Assembly: GCF_010894455.1 (NCBI RefSeq)
Contig: NZ_JAAIXY010000005.1
Span: forward strand, 310,001-374,000
Source: Myxococcus eversor
GTDB taxonomy: Bacteria > Myxococcota > Myxococcia > Myxococcales > Myxococcaceae
Reading direction: 5' to 3'
Length of the DNA: 64,000 nucleotides
Part shown: positions 18,122 to 26,324 of the stretch, in pieces
Layout of the letters: each line of letters opens with the position of its first letter
How positions within the stretch are numbered: the stretch's first letter is position 1
Notes under the pieces: model-generated
The model's input: only the letters and a program-made list of their open reading frames with translations
Database searches by the model: none
What the model was told of the DNA's origin: nothing
Translations under genes and position numbers: made by a program

Positions 18122-19408
18122 TCAGCGGGGCAGCGCGTAGTTGCCGAAGTGCCAGTGCGCGGCGTCGGACCGCGCGTCACCCAGGTAGGGCAGGTAGCCA
18201 CTGGCGAAGACGAGATAGGGCTGGGGCCGAGGGGCGCTCGCGTCGCTCTGCGCGAGCTGGTTCTCATGGACCAGGTACAGCCACAGGAAGGGCTCCTTGC
18301 GGACCAGGTCCACCGGCGGATACGCCAGCGACATCCTCAAGAGGGCCTGCAGCCGCGAGCCCTCCACGTGGACCGGCGCCTCGGGGGGATAGGTGAGCCC
18401 GTCGAAGAACTTCGTGTACGTGAAGCCGCGCGCGCCCGTCATTCCCTCCAGTGGCAACAGTCCCACCGCGGGCAGCGCCACGAAGTGGTCCAGCGCGCGC
18501 ACCGTCTCCGGTGTCCCGGTGCGCAGCGTGTCCAGGTGCTCCTGGAACTGGAGGAAGCTCGCCTCGCCCTCCGTGGCACGCCGGTCGTCCAGGCCCAGGC
18601 CCCAGCGCTCTGGCGTGGCCACTCGCGCGGGCCGGCGTCGCGCGGCCCAGGCGTCCACCCAGCGCAGGCCCACGCCCGCCTTCCAGTGCACCACCGCCAG
18701 CGGCACGTCACACGACGTCAGCGCCGCGGGCCGCAGCTTGTCGATGAGGCCATAGGGTGGATTCGCCGGCCCGAAGGGATTCACCATCCACGCGCGGCTC
18801 GCCGCGTCCGACGTGCCCAGGCACAGGTTCGCCACCCGGCTGCGCAGGTGCGCTTCGTCCGAGAGCTGGGCCGCCGTCAGCTTCAAGTCCAGCAGCCGGA
18901 AGCGCACGCCCTCCACGCGCCGCTTCGCTTCGCAGCCGGAGGAGGGATTTCCACCGAGGCCACTGACGGGCGCGCGCCCCTCGCGGCCGGACGCGGGCGA
19001 GAGGACCAGCAGGTACACGCCCGTGCCGGACACGTAGTCGCTGCTGCCCGGCGAGCAGGTCTCGAAACCGCCCGTGGCGGTGGCCGTCGCGCCGCTCCCG
19101 CTGTTGGAGGGGCCTCGCACCAGGGAGACCTCTACCGGCTGGAGCAGTTCCAGCGCGTGGCCCGCGCGACTGAGCGCCAGGCCCGCCGTCACGGTGACGA
19201 GCGGTGAGGACACGGTGCTTCCCGGTGAGATGGACACAGCGAGCCCGTGGGCGACACCTTCGCCCATGGCTCGCACGTGTCGTCCCAGCGCCGCCTCGTG
19301 GGCGGTCTGCTCCTGACTCAGGTCCTCTGCGGACAGCAGCCGGCCGTTGAAGAAGTTCGTCGAGCGGATGCCGTCCTCGAGGTACGCGGTGTCCAGGTCG
19401 ATGCGCAT
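18122..19408 (-). CDS. eCIS fibre/baseplate-adaptor-like protein, paralogue of the next upstream gene
   Basis: A 428-residue protein. Its first 90 residues (TNFFNGRLLSAEDLSQEQ, then LGRHVRAMGEGVAHGLAVS and VTVTAGLALSRAGHALEL) line up with the start of the neighbouring 478-residue protein (VNYVLGMVLGVDDFTQEF, LARDLLGYGTAWGLSVS, VRVTPGAALTPRGQWVRV). The two therefore share a beta-rich N-terminal module and diverge later. The rest contains a cysteine pair (CSPG, CEAKRR) and a helical C-terminus. The N-terminal type recurs in contractile injection loci near the baseplate genes and probably docks onto the baseplate, with the variable remainder facing outward. No enzyme motif is visible. Confidence 0.75.
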   Translation of the reverse strand: MRIDLDTAYLEDGIRSTNFFNGRLLSAEDLSQEQTAHEAALGRHVRAMGEGVAHGLAVSISPGSTVSSPLVTVTAGLALSRAGHALELLQPVEVSLVRGPSNSGSGATATATGGFETCSPGSSDYVSGTGVYLLVLSPASGREGRAPVSGLGGNPSSGCEAKRRVEGVRFRLLDLKLTAAQLSDEAHLRSRVANLCLGTSDAASRAWMVNPFGPANPPYGLIDKLRPAALTSCDVPLAVVHWKAGVGLRWVDAWAARRRPARVATPERWGLGLDDRRATEGEASFLQFQEHLDTLRTGTPETVRALDHFVALPAVGLLPLEGMTGARGFTYTKFFDGLTYPPEAPVHVEGSRLQALLRMSLAYPPVDLVRKEPFLWLYLVHENQLAQSDASAPRPQPYLVFASGYLPYLGDARSDAAHWHFGNYALPR

Positions 19409-19411
19409 GGC

Positions 19412-20848
19412 CTACCTCAGGCTTTCCGTGCGAGGGCTCGGCTTCGTCGGGCCACCGACTGACTTCTTCTTCGGGGCGATGGCGTACTGGCTCACCTCCA
19501 CGATGAGGCCCATCTTGCGGAGGGTGAGGATGGGGAGCAGCGCGTCCTTGTCGCGCACCTTCAGCAGCAGGCCGTCCGTGTCCGCGCGCACGAAGGTGAT
19601 GGAGGGCTGCGTCACCAGGCCGTTCTGCGGCTCCACGAGCGTCGTCTTGAGCACGTAGCGCCACTGGTCCGGCTGGTGCGAGTAGCCGGTGAAGCTCACC
19701 GTCACGAGCCCCACGTCCACCTTCGTCACCTTCAAGCCGTTGTAGCCGACGTCGGTGGAGGTCTCGTCGATGGGAATCATCCCCGACGCGATGATGGAGT
19801 AGGGCGGCAGGTCGTCCGGACGGTGCACGGCCGAGGCGTCACGGGCGAGCCCCGCCAGCAGCCACTCCTGGAGCATGCGCTGGTGCAGCAGGACGGGCCG
19901 CCGCGCCTCGTCCACCGACTTCGTGCCCGCCGCGTCGACCTTCCAGGGGCCGGTGCCCAGCTCGCGCACCAGCGGCAGGTCCACCGCCGCCAGGAGGACG
20001 CCGTCCGCCTCCGACTCCGGCGCGGGAGACACCGGTTGGGTGCAGCCCTGGGCCTCGCCCAGCCAGTTCGTCCGCCAGAGGGGCCGCAGCTCCGTCACCC
20101 ACACCCGCGAAGCCTCTCGCAGGAAGGACTCCACGTCCGTCTCCAGCACCGGCACCGGCCCGCCGGGCAGGTCGTCCAGCACGTAGTCGTCCACCGGTGA
20201 CACCGGCGAGGAGGGGACGACGGAGTTTCGCAGCAGCGTGATGAACTGCTCCAGCGTGGTGGGCGTGGGCGAGGAGGCGAAGACGTTCATGTTCCGCCGC
20301 AGCCAGCGCGCGAAGTCGCGCACCGCGTTCTCCTCCAGCGGAGGCGGGGGCGGCCGGAGCGCCAGCTCCAGGTGGAAGTCGTCCGTAACGCGCGACGGGG
20401 CGGTGGTGTCGTCCTCGGTGCGGCACGGCTCACCCGGCACGGGCACCGGGTCCGTGAGGCAGTCGCGGTGGCGCAGCACCACGTACACCGTCAGCCGGTT
20501 GCCCGCGCGCAGGTACGCGTCCACCTCGGTGCCTCGCGCGAGGAGCCAGTCGTTGAGCGCCGCGCACTGCGTGGGCGTCACGCGGACCCACTGTCCTCGC
20601 GGTGTCAGCGCCGCGCCGGGGGTGACGCGCACCTCCGGGCCCCGTGCGCCAGCGCCATGACTGACGGAGAGGCCCCAGGCGGTGCCGTAGCCGAGCAAGT
20701 CGCGCGCGAGCCATCTGTCTCGCTCGGAGAGGTAGGCGAACTCCTGGGTGAAGTCGTCCACGCCCAGCACCATGCCGAGCACGTAGTTGACGTGTTTGGT
20801 CGGGTCGGCCGGCGCGCGCTGCACTGACGTGGAAGTGAAGGTGCTCAT
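19412..20848 (-). CDS. eCIS fibre/baseplate-adaptor-like protein
   Basis: A 478-residue protein. The first 100 residues (HVNYVLGMVLGVDDFTQEFA, LLGYGTAWGLSVSHGAG and VTPGAALTPRGQWVRVTPTQ) form the module shared with its downstream neighbour, three bases away. A middle segment has alternating Pro-rich loops and helices (ENAVRDFARWLRRNMNVF). The C-terminal 100 residues are beta-rich (VTFVRADTDGLLLKVRDKDALLPI), as if forming a distal domain. The gene overlaps the upstream propeller/gpI gene by 4 bases, so translation is coupled to a known baseplate component. I infer a structural role near the baseplate. There is no signal peptide and no recognised enzyme motif. Confidence 0.75.
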   Translation of the reverse strand: MSTFTSTSVQRAPADPTKHVNYVLGMVLGVDDFTQEFAYLSERDRWLARDLLGYGTAWGLSVSHGAGARGPEVRVTPGAALTPRGQWVRVTPTQCAALNDWLLARGTEVDAYLRAGNRLTVYVVLRHRDCLTDPVPVPGEPCRTEDDTTAPSRVTDDFHLELALRPPPPPLEENAVRDFARWLRRNMNVFASSPTPTTLEQFITLLRNSVVPSSPVSPVDDYVLDDLPGGPVPVLETDVESFLREASRVWVTELRPLWRTNWLGEAQGCTQPVSPAPESEADGVLLAAVDLPLVRELGTGPWKVDAAGTKSVDEARRPVLLHQRMLQEWLLAGLARDASAVHRPDDLPPYSIIASGMIPIDETSTDVGYNGLKVTKVDVGLVTVSFTGYSHQPDQWRYVLKTTLVEPQNGLVTQPSITFVRADTDGLLLKVRDKDALLPILTLRKMGLIVEVSQYAIAPKKKSVGGPTKPSPRTESLR

Positions 20849-23616
20849 TGGATGTCGCTCCCGTGGGTCTCACGGCGCCCGAGCAAGTCCCTCCCCAGGA
20901 TTCGCCGGTCCGCGGCGTCTTGGGGTGGTCTCGGGGCCAGATGGCTTTCCGCCAGGTATTCGCGTCCGAGCCGCATGGCGGGCATCAGCTCGGGGGCACG
21001 GCTGCCCAGGTCGACCAGGGTGTCCACGCCCAGGCGGGCTTCGCCGACGCGGAACATGTCCCAGTAGAACTTCACGTCGAACACGGTGTGGGCCGGCTTC
21101 TCCACCGCCACCACCCGCATCGCCTGCTCTTGTCGCGCGCGCTGCTCCTGCGCCGCGCTGCCTCGTGGAACGGGCAGCACCACCGTGAAGCGGTGGGCCG
21201 CCGCGCGCACGGGCAACACCACCGTCTCGAAGTGGTACCAGTCCGACTGCGCCGGACCGTCCCCGGGCAGCGTCACTGGCGATGTGGCCTGCGTGAAGTC
21301 CGTCAGCGGGGTGCCGTGCGCCGCGTTGAGCGCCTGCACCGTCCGATAGCGCCGCGTGAGGAAGTCGAGCCAGCGCGGTGCGCTCGCCGCCGTGGCGGCC
21401 GGAATGAAGCCCAGCGCCTCTTGCATGAAGGCTCGCCACACCGTGGCCACGGCTTCCTGCGGGGGCTCGCGCAAGGGGAGCGCATCCACCGGCGCCGTCA
21501 CTCCGGCGTCCACCAGGGCGGCTTGATAGCGCTCCAGCAGTCGCGCGATTCCCTGCGAAGGCTCCCAGCGGCGTGACGTGGCGGCGGGCTGGATGCGGAT
21601 GCCTCCCGCCTCGGTGGCGTCCGTCGCGAAGAGGAACGGAGTGCGCGCGGAGCGGAAGCGCTCGACGATGCGGTAGCGGGCGCGCGTCGGCTCGGTGTCA
21701 TCGGTGAAGATGGAGTCGTCCGGACAGTCGTCCAGGGCCACGCGCAGGGCCATGCGCAGGCCGCGCGGGGTGCCTCGCCACTGGAAGAAGTCCAGCGTGT
21801 GGCGCAGGAAGAGGCGGCGACGCGTCTCGTCCCAGGCAGGGTCCAGCGCCACGCCGAACCAGGAGGCAAGCCACTCGAGCGCCTCGGGCGGCGCGCTCCT
21901 CGCGTCGAAGAGGACCTGGGCGGCGGCGATGCGGTCTTCCAGCGGCGTGAGCAGGCCCTCGGGGTTCGCGAGGAAGCGGTCCAGGAAGCTGGCCGACTCC
22001 GGGTCCTGTCGGTACAGGCCGGGGAGGTATTGCTCCGCGTAGGAGAAGCGCGGGTACCAGGCGCGCATCGCATGGACTCGCGGCGTCGCTGCGCCTCCAC
22101 CCTGGAGCGTCAACTCCACCTGCGCATAGCGGCCCTTGGCGCGCTGGAAGAGCACCTCGAAGGTGCCTCGGTGCTCGCCCTTCGCAGTCGTGGTGAAGGG
22201 GAGCTCGGAGCCATCTCCGCGTTTGTGGAGCGTGGGCTCCTCGCTGAAGGGCAGCGCCTCCAGGTCCGAGCGCTCATTCGCCGCGCGACTGCGCACCACG
22301 AGGCGCGCTCCTGGCGGGAGGGACGCATCCAGCAGCAGGCGATGCCACACGCAGTCGGGCGTGCGCCCATCGAGCACGGGCGTGCGGAGCGTGCCCTCGG
22401 CCACGTAGCGCGGGCGGCGCTGGGCGACGAGCGGGATGAACGTGTCAGCGAAGTCGTAGAGGGCCTGGCCGTCCGAGGCGATGAGTGCCTTGCCCCCGAA
22501 GAGTCGCAGCGGCAGGTACTCCGGCTGGGCCACCGCGACGAGCGGGCCTCCTTCGGTGGCGAGCAGCTCGAAGGCGAAGGCCTGGTTGCCATCCCGCCCC
22601 ACGACGACGACACGGCCCACCGAGCCGTCGGACCCGGCGGGAAGCAGCGCCATGTCGTGAACCACGAGGACATACGACGACGAGGGGCTAATCTCCCCGA
22701 GCAGGCCGTCCACCTCCAGTGGCACCGGGGCGCCATCGAGGACGCCGTCGCGGTACACGAGCAGTCGGCTGTCGTCGGTGCCTCGGTCCAGCACCAGCAC
22801 GCGGCCGTCCGGCAGCACCTCCACGGAGATGGGGTCCTGCGCGGCGACGGGCGTCGACGCATCCAGCGTCACCGGGTGCGGGAAGGTGACGGCCGGAATC
22901 GTGCGCGTCGGTCCTCCGGCCAGGGGCTGGAAGGACTCCACGCGCGCCGCGGAGAGCACGTCATCCACGCCCGTGCGCACCACGCGGAAGCCCGCGTCCA
23001 GTCGCCACAGTCGACGGTGCTGACGGTCCAGCACCACCACGCCGCCATCCGGAGTGGCCGCCATGTCCCACGGCGCGAAGGGCACTCCCGTGGGCCACAC
23101 GTGTCGCACCGGGGGGCCGCCCGAGTGCAGGTCGAACACGAGCAGCCCGGCGGGAGCGACCGTGCCCACCACCAGATAGTGATGCCCGCTGATGGCCATG
23201 CCCGCGAGCAGTTCGGGCGTGGGAGGCGTGGGCGGAACGAGCGGACCGAAGCCACCCGTGCCTGAAACAGGTGTGGCCTCGGGAGTGACAGGCCAGAAGT
23301 CACTCGTCTGCCGTGAGCCGCTGGAGAGGACCTTCAGCATGCGCCCGTCGCGAGCCACCCAGTAGACGTTGCCGTAGCGGTCCTTCGCGGCGCCGCGTCG
23401 GTCGTCCAGGACAGGAGGCACATCGCGAGGCGCGGCGATGAAGCGGAACAGCTCCGCGCGCAGGGAGACCTCCGCGCGTGTGGAGTCCCACGCGACGTCC
23501 GCGCCGGTGCCGGACGCCTCGCTCCAGGCCTCGGAGAGCAGTCGGCCCTTCGAGGTGCAGCGGCCCCAGTCGTCGCGACCGAGCAGCAGATGAAAACGAG
23601 CGCCGTTGGCATCCAT
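20845..23616 (-). CDS. Baseplate protein: beta-propeller fused to tail-protein-I-like domain (Afp12-like)
   Basis: A 923-residue protein. Residues 1-450 hold repeated blocks such as KDRYGNVYWVARDGRMLKVL, ATPDGGVVVLDRQHRRLWRL and SVEVLPDGRVLVLDRG, the pattern of NHL/6-bladed beta-propellers. From about residue 519 (FSYAEQYLPGLYRQDPESAS) to about 720 (LASWFGVALD, FFQWRGTPRGL) it matches the phage tail protein I-like family TIGR02242 that forms baseplate wedges and carries fibres. The remaining C-terminus is helical. The protein should link the baseplate to recognition elements, with the propeller as a possible receptor-binding or scaffold domain. It directly abuts the J-like gene upstream (no gap) and overlaps the downstream gene by 4 bases. 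Confidence 0.88.
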   Translation of the reverse strand: MDANGARFHLLLGRDDWGRCTSKGRLLSEAWSEASGTGADVAWDSTRAEVSLRAELFRFIAAPRDVPPVLDDRRGAAKDRYGNVYWVARDGRMLKVLSSGSRQTSDFWPVTPEATPVSGTGGFGPLVPPTPPTPELLAGMAISGHHYLVVGTVAPAGLLVFDLHSGGPPVRHVWPTGVPFAPWDMAATPDGGVVVLDRQHRRLWRLDAGFRVVRTGVDDVLSAARVESFQPLAGGPTRTIPAVTFPHPVTLDASTPVAAQDPISVEVLPDGRVLVLDRGTDDSRLLVYRDGVLDGAPVPLEVDGLLGEISPSSSYVLVVHDMALLPAGSDGSVGRVVVVGRDGNQAFAFELLATEGGPLVAVAQPEYLPLRLFGGKALIASDGQALYDFADTFIPLVAQRRPRYVAEGTLRTPVLDGRTPDCVWHRLLLDASLPPGARLVVRSRAANERSDLEALPFSEEPTLHKRGDGSELPFTTTAKGEHRGTFEVLFQRAKGRYAQVELTLQGGGAATPRVHAMRAWYPRFSYAEQYLPGLYRQDPESASFLDRFLANPEGLLTPLEDRIAAAQVLFDARSAPPEALEWLASWFGVALDPAWDETRRRLFLRHTLDFFQWRGTPRGLRMALRVALDDCPDDSIFTDDTEPTRARYRIVERFRSARTPFLFATDATEAGGIRIQPAATSRRWEPSQGIARLLERYQAALVDAGVTAPVDALPLREPPQEAVATVWRAFMQEALGFIPAATAASAPRWLDFLTRRYRTVQALNAAHGTPLTDFTQATSPVTLPGDGPAQSDWYHFETVVLPVRAAAHRFTVVLPVPRGSAAQEQRARQEQAMRVVAVEKPAHTVFDVKFYWDMFRVGEARLGVDTLVDLGSRAPELMPAMRLGREYLAESHLAPRPPQDAADRRILGRDLLGRRETHGSDIQ

Positions 23617-25920
23617 CTATCGGCACTCCTCGGGAACGATGGGCACGGAGACGAACGGCCGCTGCGTCGTCGTGACGGACGTGCCGCGCAAATCGTCGAG
23701 CGAGGGCGCGTCACCCACGGCGACGGAGAGACCGGCGAGCCGAGGGAGCTGGAGCCCCGTCATCGGTATCTGGTCCTGCTGCGTGCCCGTGGCGAGACCC
23801 AGCCGCACGCCGCGCACCAGCGCCACGCCCGCCACACGACTGGCCACGGCCGCCAGCTCCAGCGACACCACCGCCTTGCGCAGCGGCCAGCCCCGTCGCG
23901 CCACGGTGGCCGGATGCGCTCCCGCCAGGGACACCGTCTGCTCCAGCAACTCCGCGTCCTCGGGAGGCAGGGGCGACAGGAACTCGGTGAGGGCCGCCTT
24001 CACCGCCTCGCGCACCTGCGCCTGGGACACTCCCGCCACCACCTCCAGGCCCACCGTCACCCAGATGGGCCGGTATTGGGGGCGGCGCACGAAGACCTCG
24101 GTCGTCACCAGTCGGCGCGGCGCCAGCCAGCAGGCAATCGCATCCAGGAAGGTGTCCGGTCCCTCCACCTCGCGCGCGTCGGGCTCCGAGCGGGGAATGG
24201 CCAGCACCGTCACCGCGCCGGGAGCATCCCCCGGCTCATTGGGCGAGAGGGCGGGGTGGAACGCGGGCAGCACATCTACGCGGCCCACCGCCACGCCGGG
24301 CGTGCGCAGCGTCACCGCCTCGAAGTCCTGCGCCGTCACCAGCCTGTCCCGGTGCTGGAGGAATCGCGAGATGTGCCGCTCTCCTTCGAGCACGCCTTCC
24401 GCGTCGGAGCCGCCCCACGTGGGCAGCGGGTTCGCCACTTGGATGCCGGGAGGAAGCGCGGGCCCGCTCGCCACCGTGCCCGTGGCCACGTTGCCGGCGC
24501 GACCCACACCGTGGTCGTAGTCGGCGCGCAGCGTGGCGCCGAGTGGAGGCCGCGCACCGTGCGCACCGTCACCAAAGCGCAGCTCGCCCGCTTCGGCGTC
24601 CAGGCGGAACACCTTCACGCGCGTCTGCGCGGGGCGAGGAGAACCGGGCGGCAGGCGCGGGTCCGGCACCGACACCTCGGGGCCCGCGCTCGTCAGGTCG
24701 TCAATCTCCTCCCACGTTTCGGTGACGCCGTTCACCGTGACGCTCAGCCGCACCGAGCCAGGCAGCACCGGCGCGCGCGACAGCTTCAGCGCCTGGTCCG
24801 GCTCGCCCGAGCCCGTGGGCAACAGCTCGCTCGTCACGCGCTCGCGCTGGGACACAGGCGCGGCGTTGATGCCGGCCCACAGGAGCTTCGTCGTCACCGG
24901 CGCGGAGGCGGTGATGCGGACCCAGGTGATGACGCGCGCCTCCAGGTCCTCATCGTCGAGCGAGGGAGGGAAGTCGCGCGTGCCCGCCTCCAGCGGGTCC
25001 AGGTTCGTCCACAGCTCCAGCTCGGCGAGCGTGGAGGGCAGGGGGACGTCCACCACGGACGGCTCGGTGGGCATCTCCGAGGTGACGAGGGTGCGCCAGC
25101 TCGCGTTGCGCAGCGCCGGGTCCTCCGGGAGCTTGCCGTCCACCGGCAGCCGGGGAAGCTGGAACTGCAGCACCGCCGAGCCCACGGGCCGCGCCTGTCC
25201 ATTGGGGACCAGGTCCCGGCCCTCGGAGCCGCCAGCGGGCGCGAGCCCCACCGTCAGCACCTTGCCCTTCAGCTCCTCCCTCGCCCGAGTCAACGCATCG
25301 GGGAGCTTCCGGTCCGCGGGCCGCAGCAGCAGGGCCACCCACAGCGCCTTGTCCAGCGTCTCGGTGTTGAGGTCCAGCGGCTCCGTGCCGCGCGGAGAAA
25401 AGGGCGTCGTCTCGTAGAACTGCAGTTCGTTGAGCGGCGCGGGCGGAGGCGCGGTGGCGGTGAAGGAGGCGTACAGCTCCTGGTAGTACTCCTTCACGCG
25501 CTCCTCGGGCGCGACGCTCCGCTTGTAGAAGCACGCGGCCTCCACGGGCAGTACGTCCAGGCCGCGCTCGGTGCGGAAGGGGACCTGTCCCGCGCGGACC
25601 TCCACGCCCTCGGTCAGGGTGAGGGCCTGGGGAGGACCGCCGCGCTCGTTGCGGAGGGCGACCAGGCCGCGCGCGGAAGCGGCGGGCAGCAGCGGCACGC
25701 CGAGCAACTGGAGGAACTTGAGCCGGTTGCGCTCCGGAATCTGGTTGGCTCGGTAGAGCAGGCTCTCCGTCAGGAAGGCGAAGAGCTCCAACAGCGTGAC
25801 GCCCGGGTCGGACTTGTTGAAGTTGGTCCACTCGGGGTTGTGGATGGGGATGCGCGCCAGCGCCTCGTCGAGGAGCTGCTGATACTTGCGGTCATCGATG
25901 GGCGGGAGGGTGAGTGGCAC
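23617..25920 (-). CDS. Putative baseplate assembly protein J-like (Afp11-like)
   Basis: A 767-residue protein. The N-terminus with FNKSDPGVTLLELFAFLTES and LLYRANQIPERNRLKFLQLL is diagnostic for the TIGR02243-type baseplate assembly proteins of eCIS, related to P2 gpJ / T4 gp6. The middle is beta-rich. Around residue 440, LRFGDGAHGARPPLGATLRA followed by DYDHGVGRAGNVATG marks the second conserved core, and the C-terminal third (DFEAVTLRTPGVAVGRVDVL, PIWVTVGLEVVAGVS) is the gp47/J domain. The protein forms the baseplate wedge dimer. It lies between gp25 and the gpI-like gene in the order usual for eCIS. Confidence 0.92.
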   Translation of the reverse strand: MPLTLPPIDDRKYQQLLDEALARIPIHNPEWTNFNKSDPGVTLLELFAFLTESLLYRANQIPERNRLKFLQLLGVPLLPAASARGLVALRNERGGPPQALTLTEGVEVRAGQVPFRTERGLDVLPVEAACFYKRSVAPEERVKEYYQELYASFTATAPPPAPLNELQFYETTPFSPRGTEPLDLNTETLDKALWVALLLRPADRKLPDALTRAREELKGKVLTVGLAPAGGSEGRDLVPNGQARPVGSAVLQFQLPRLPVDGKLPEDPALRNASWRTLVTSEMPTEPSVVDVPLPSTLAELELWTNLDPLEAGTRDFPPSLDDEDLEARVITWVRITASAPVTTKLLWAGINAAPVSQRERVTSELLPTGSGEPDQALKLSRAPVLPGSVRLSVTVNGVTETWEEIDDLTSAGPEVSVPDPRLPPGSPRPAQTRVKVFRLDAEAGELRFGDGAHGARPPLGATLRADYDHGVGRAGNVATGTVASGPALPPGIQVANPLPTWGGSDAEGVLEGERHISRFLQHRDRLVTAQDFEAVTLRTPGVAVGRVDVLPAFHPALSPNEPGDAPGAVTVLAIPRSEPDAREVEGPDTFLDAIACWLAPRRLVTTEVFVRRPQYRPIWVTVGLEVVAGVSQAQVREAVKAALTEFLSPLPPEDAELLEQTVSLAGAHPATVARRGWPLRKAVVSLELAAVASRVAGVALVRGVRLGLATGTQQDQIPMTGLQLPRLAGLSVAVGDAPSLDDLRGTSVTTTQRPFVSVPIVPEECR

Positions 25921-25927
25921 GATGTCG

Positions 25928-26320
25928 TTACCCCGCGAGCGTGACGCTCAGGTTGAGCCGCTCTCGTGCGCCGGTGGCCACGAGCTTGTAGGTGATGGTC
26001 GCCGTGGCGGCCCGAGCGTCCTGCGGGTCCGCGTCCACGCTGACCGACTCCACCGCGATGCGGGGCTCCCACTGCGCCAGGGCCCGGGTGATGCGCTCGC
26101 CGATTTGATGCCGCGTCGTGACGGTGTTCGGCTCGAACAAGAAGCGCCCGAGCCCCGCGCCGAACTCCGGCAACATCAATCGCTCGCGCTGCTCGGTGGC
26201 GAGGATGATTTGGATGGTTTCACGCACGTTGCGCTCACCCTCGGACCACTGCATGCGCCCGTCCGGGCCCACGCGTGGGGGGAAGCCGAGGCCGCGTCCA
26301 ATGAGTTTTCCGGCGTCCAT
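25928..26320 (-). CDS. gp25-like baseplate wedge protein (Afp9-like)
   Basis: A 130-residue protein of the GPW/gp25 family. The conserved core is visible: RNVRETIQIILATEQRERLMLPEFG, then FLFEPNT and RITRALAQWEPRI, where the E-P-N region and the adjacent acidic residues carry the EPR-type signature that clamps the baseplate wedge and starts sheath polymerisation. Its length is normal for the family. It is encoded 4 bases downstream of the 523-residue unknown and 7 bases before the J-like gene. Confidence 0.93.
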   Translation of the reverse strand: MDAGKLIGRGLGFPPRVGPDGRMQWSEGERNVRETIQIILATEQRERLMLPEFGAGLGRFLFEPNTVTTRHQIGERITRALAQWEPRIAVESVSVDADPQDARAATATITYKLVATGARERLNLSVTLAG

Positions 26321-26324
26321 GGAC

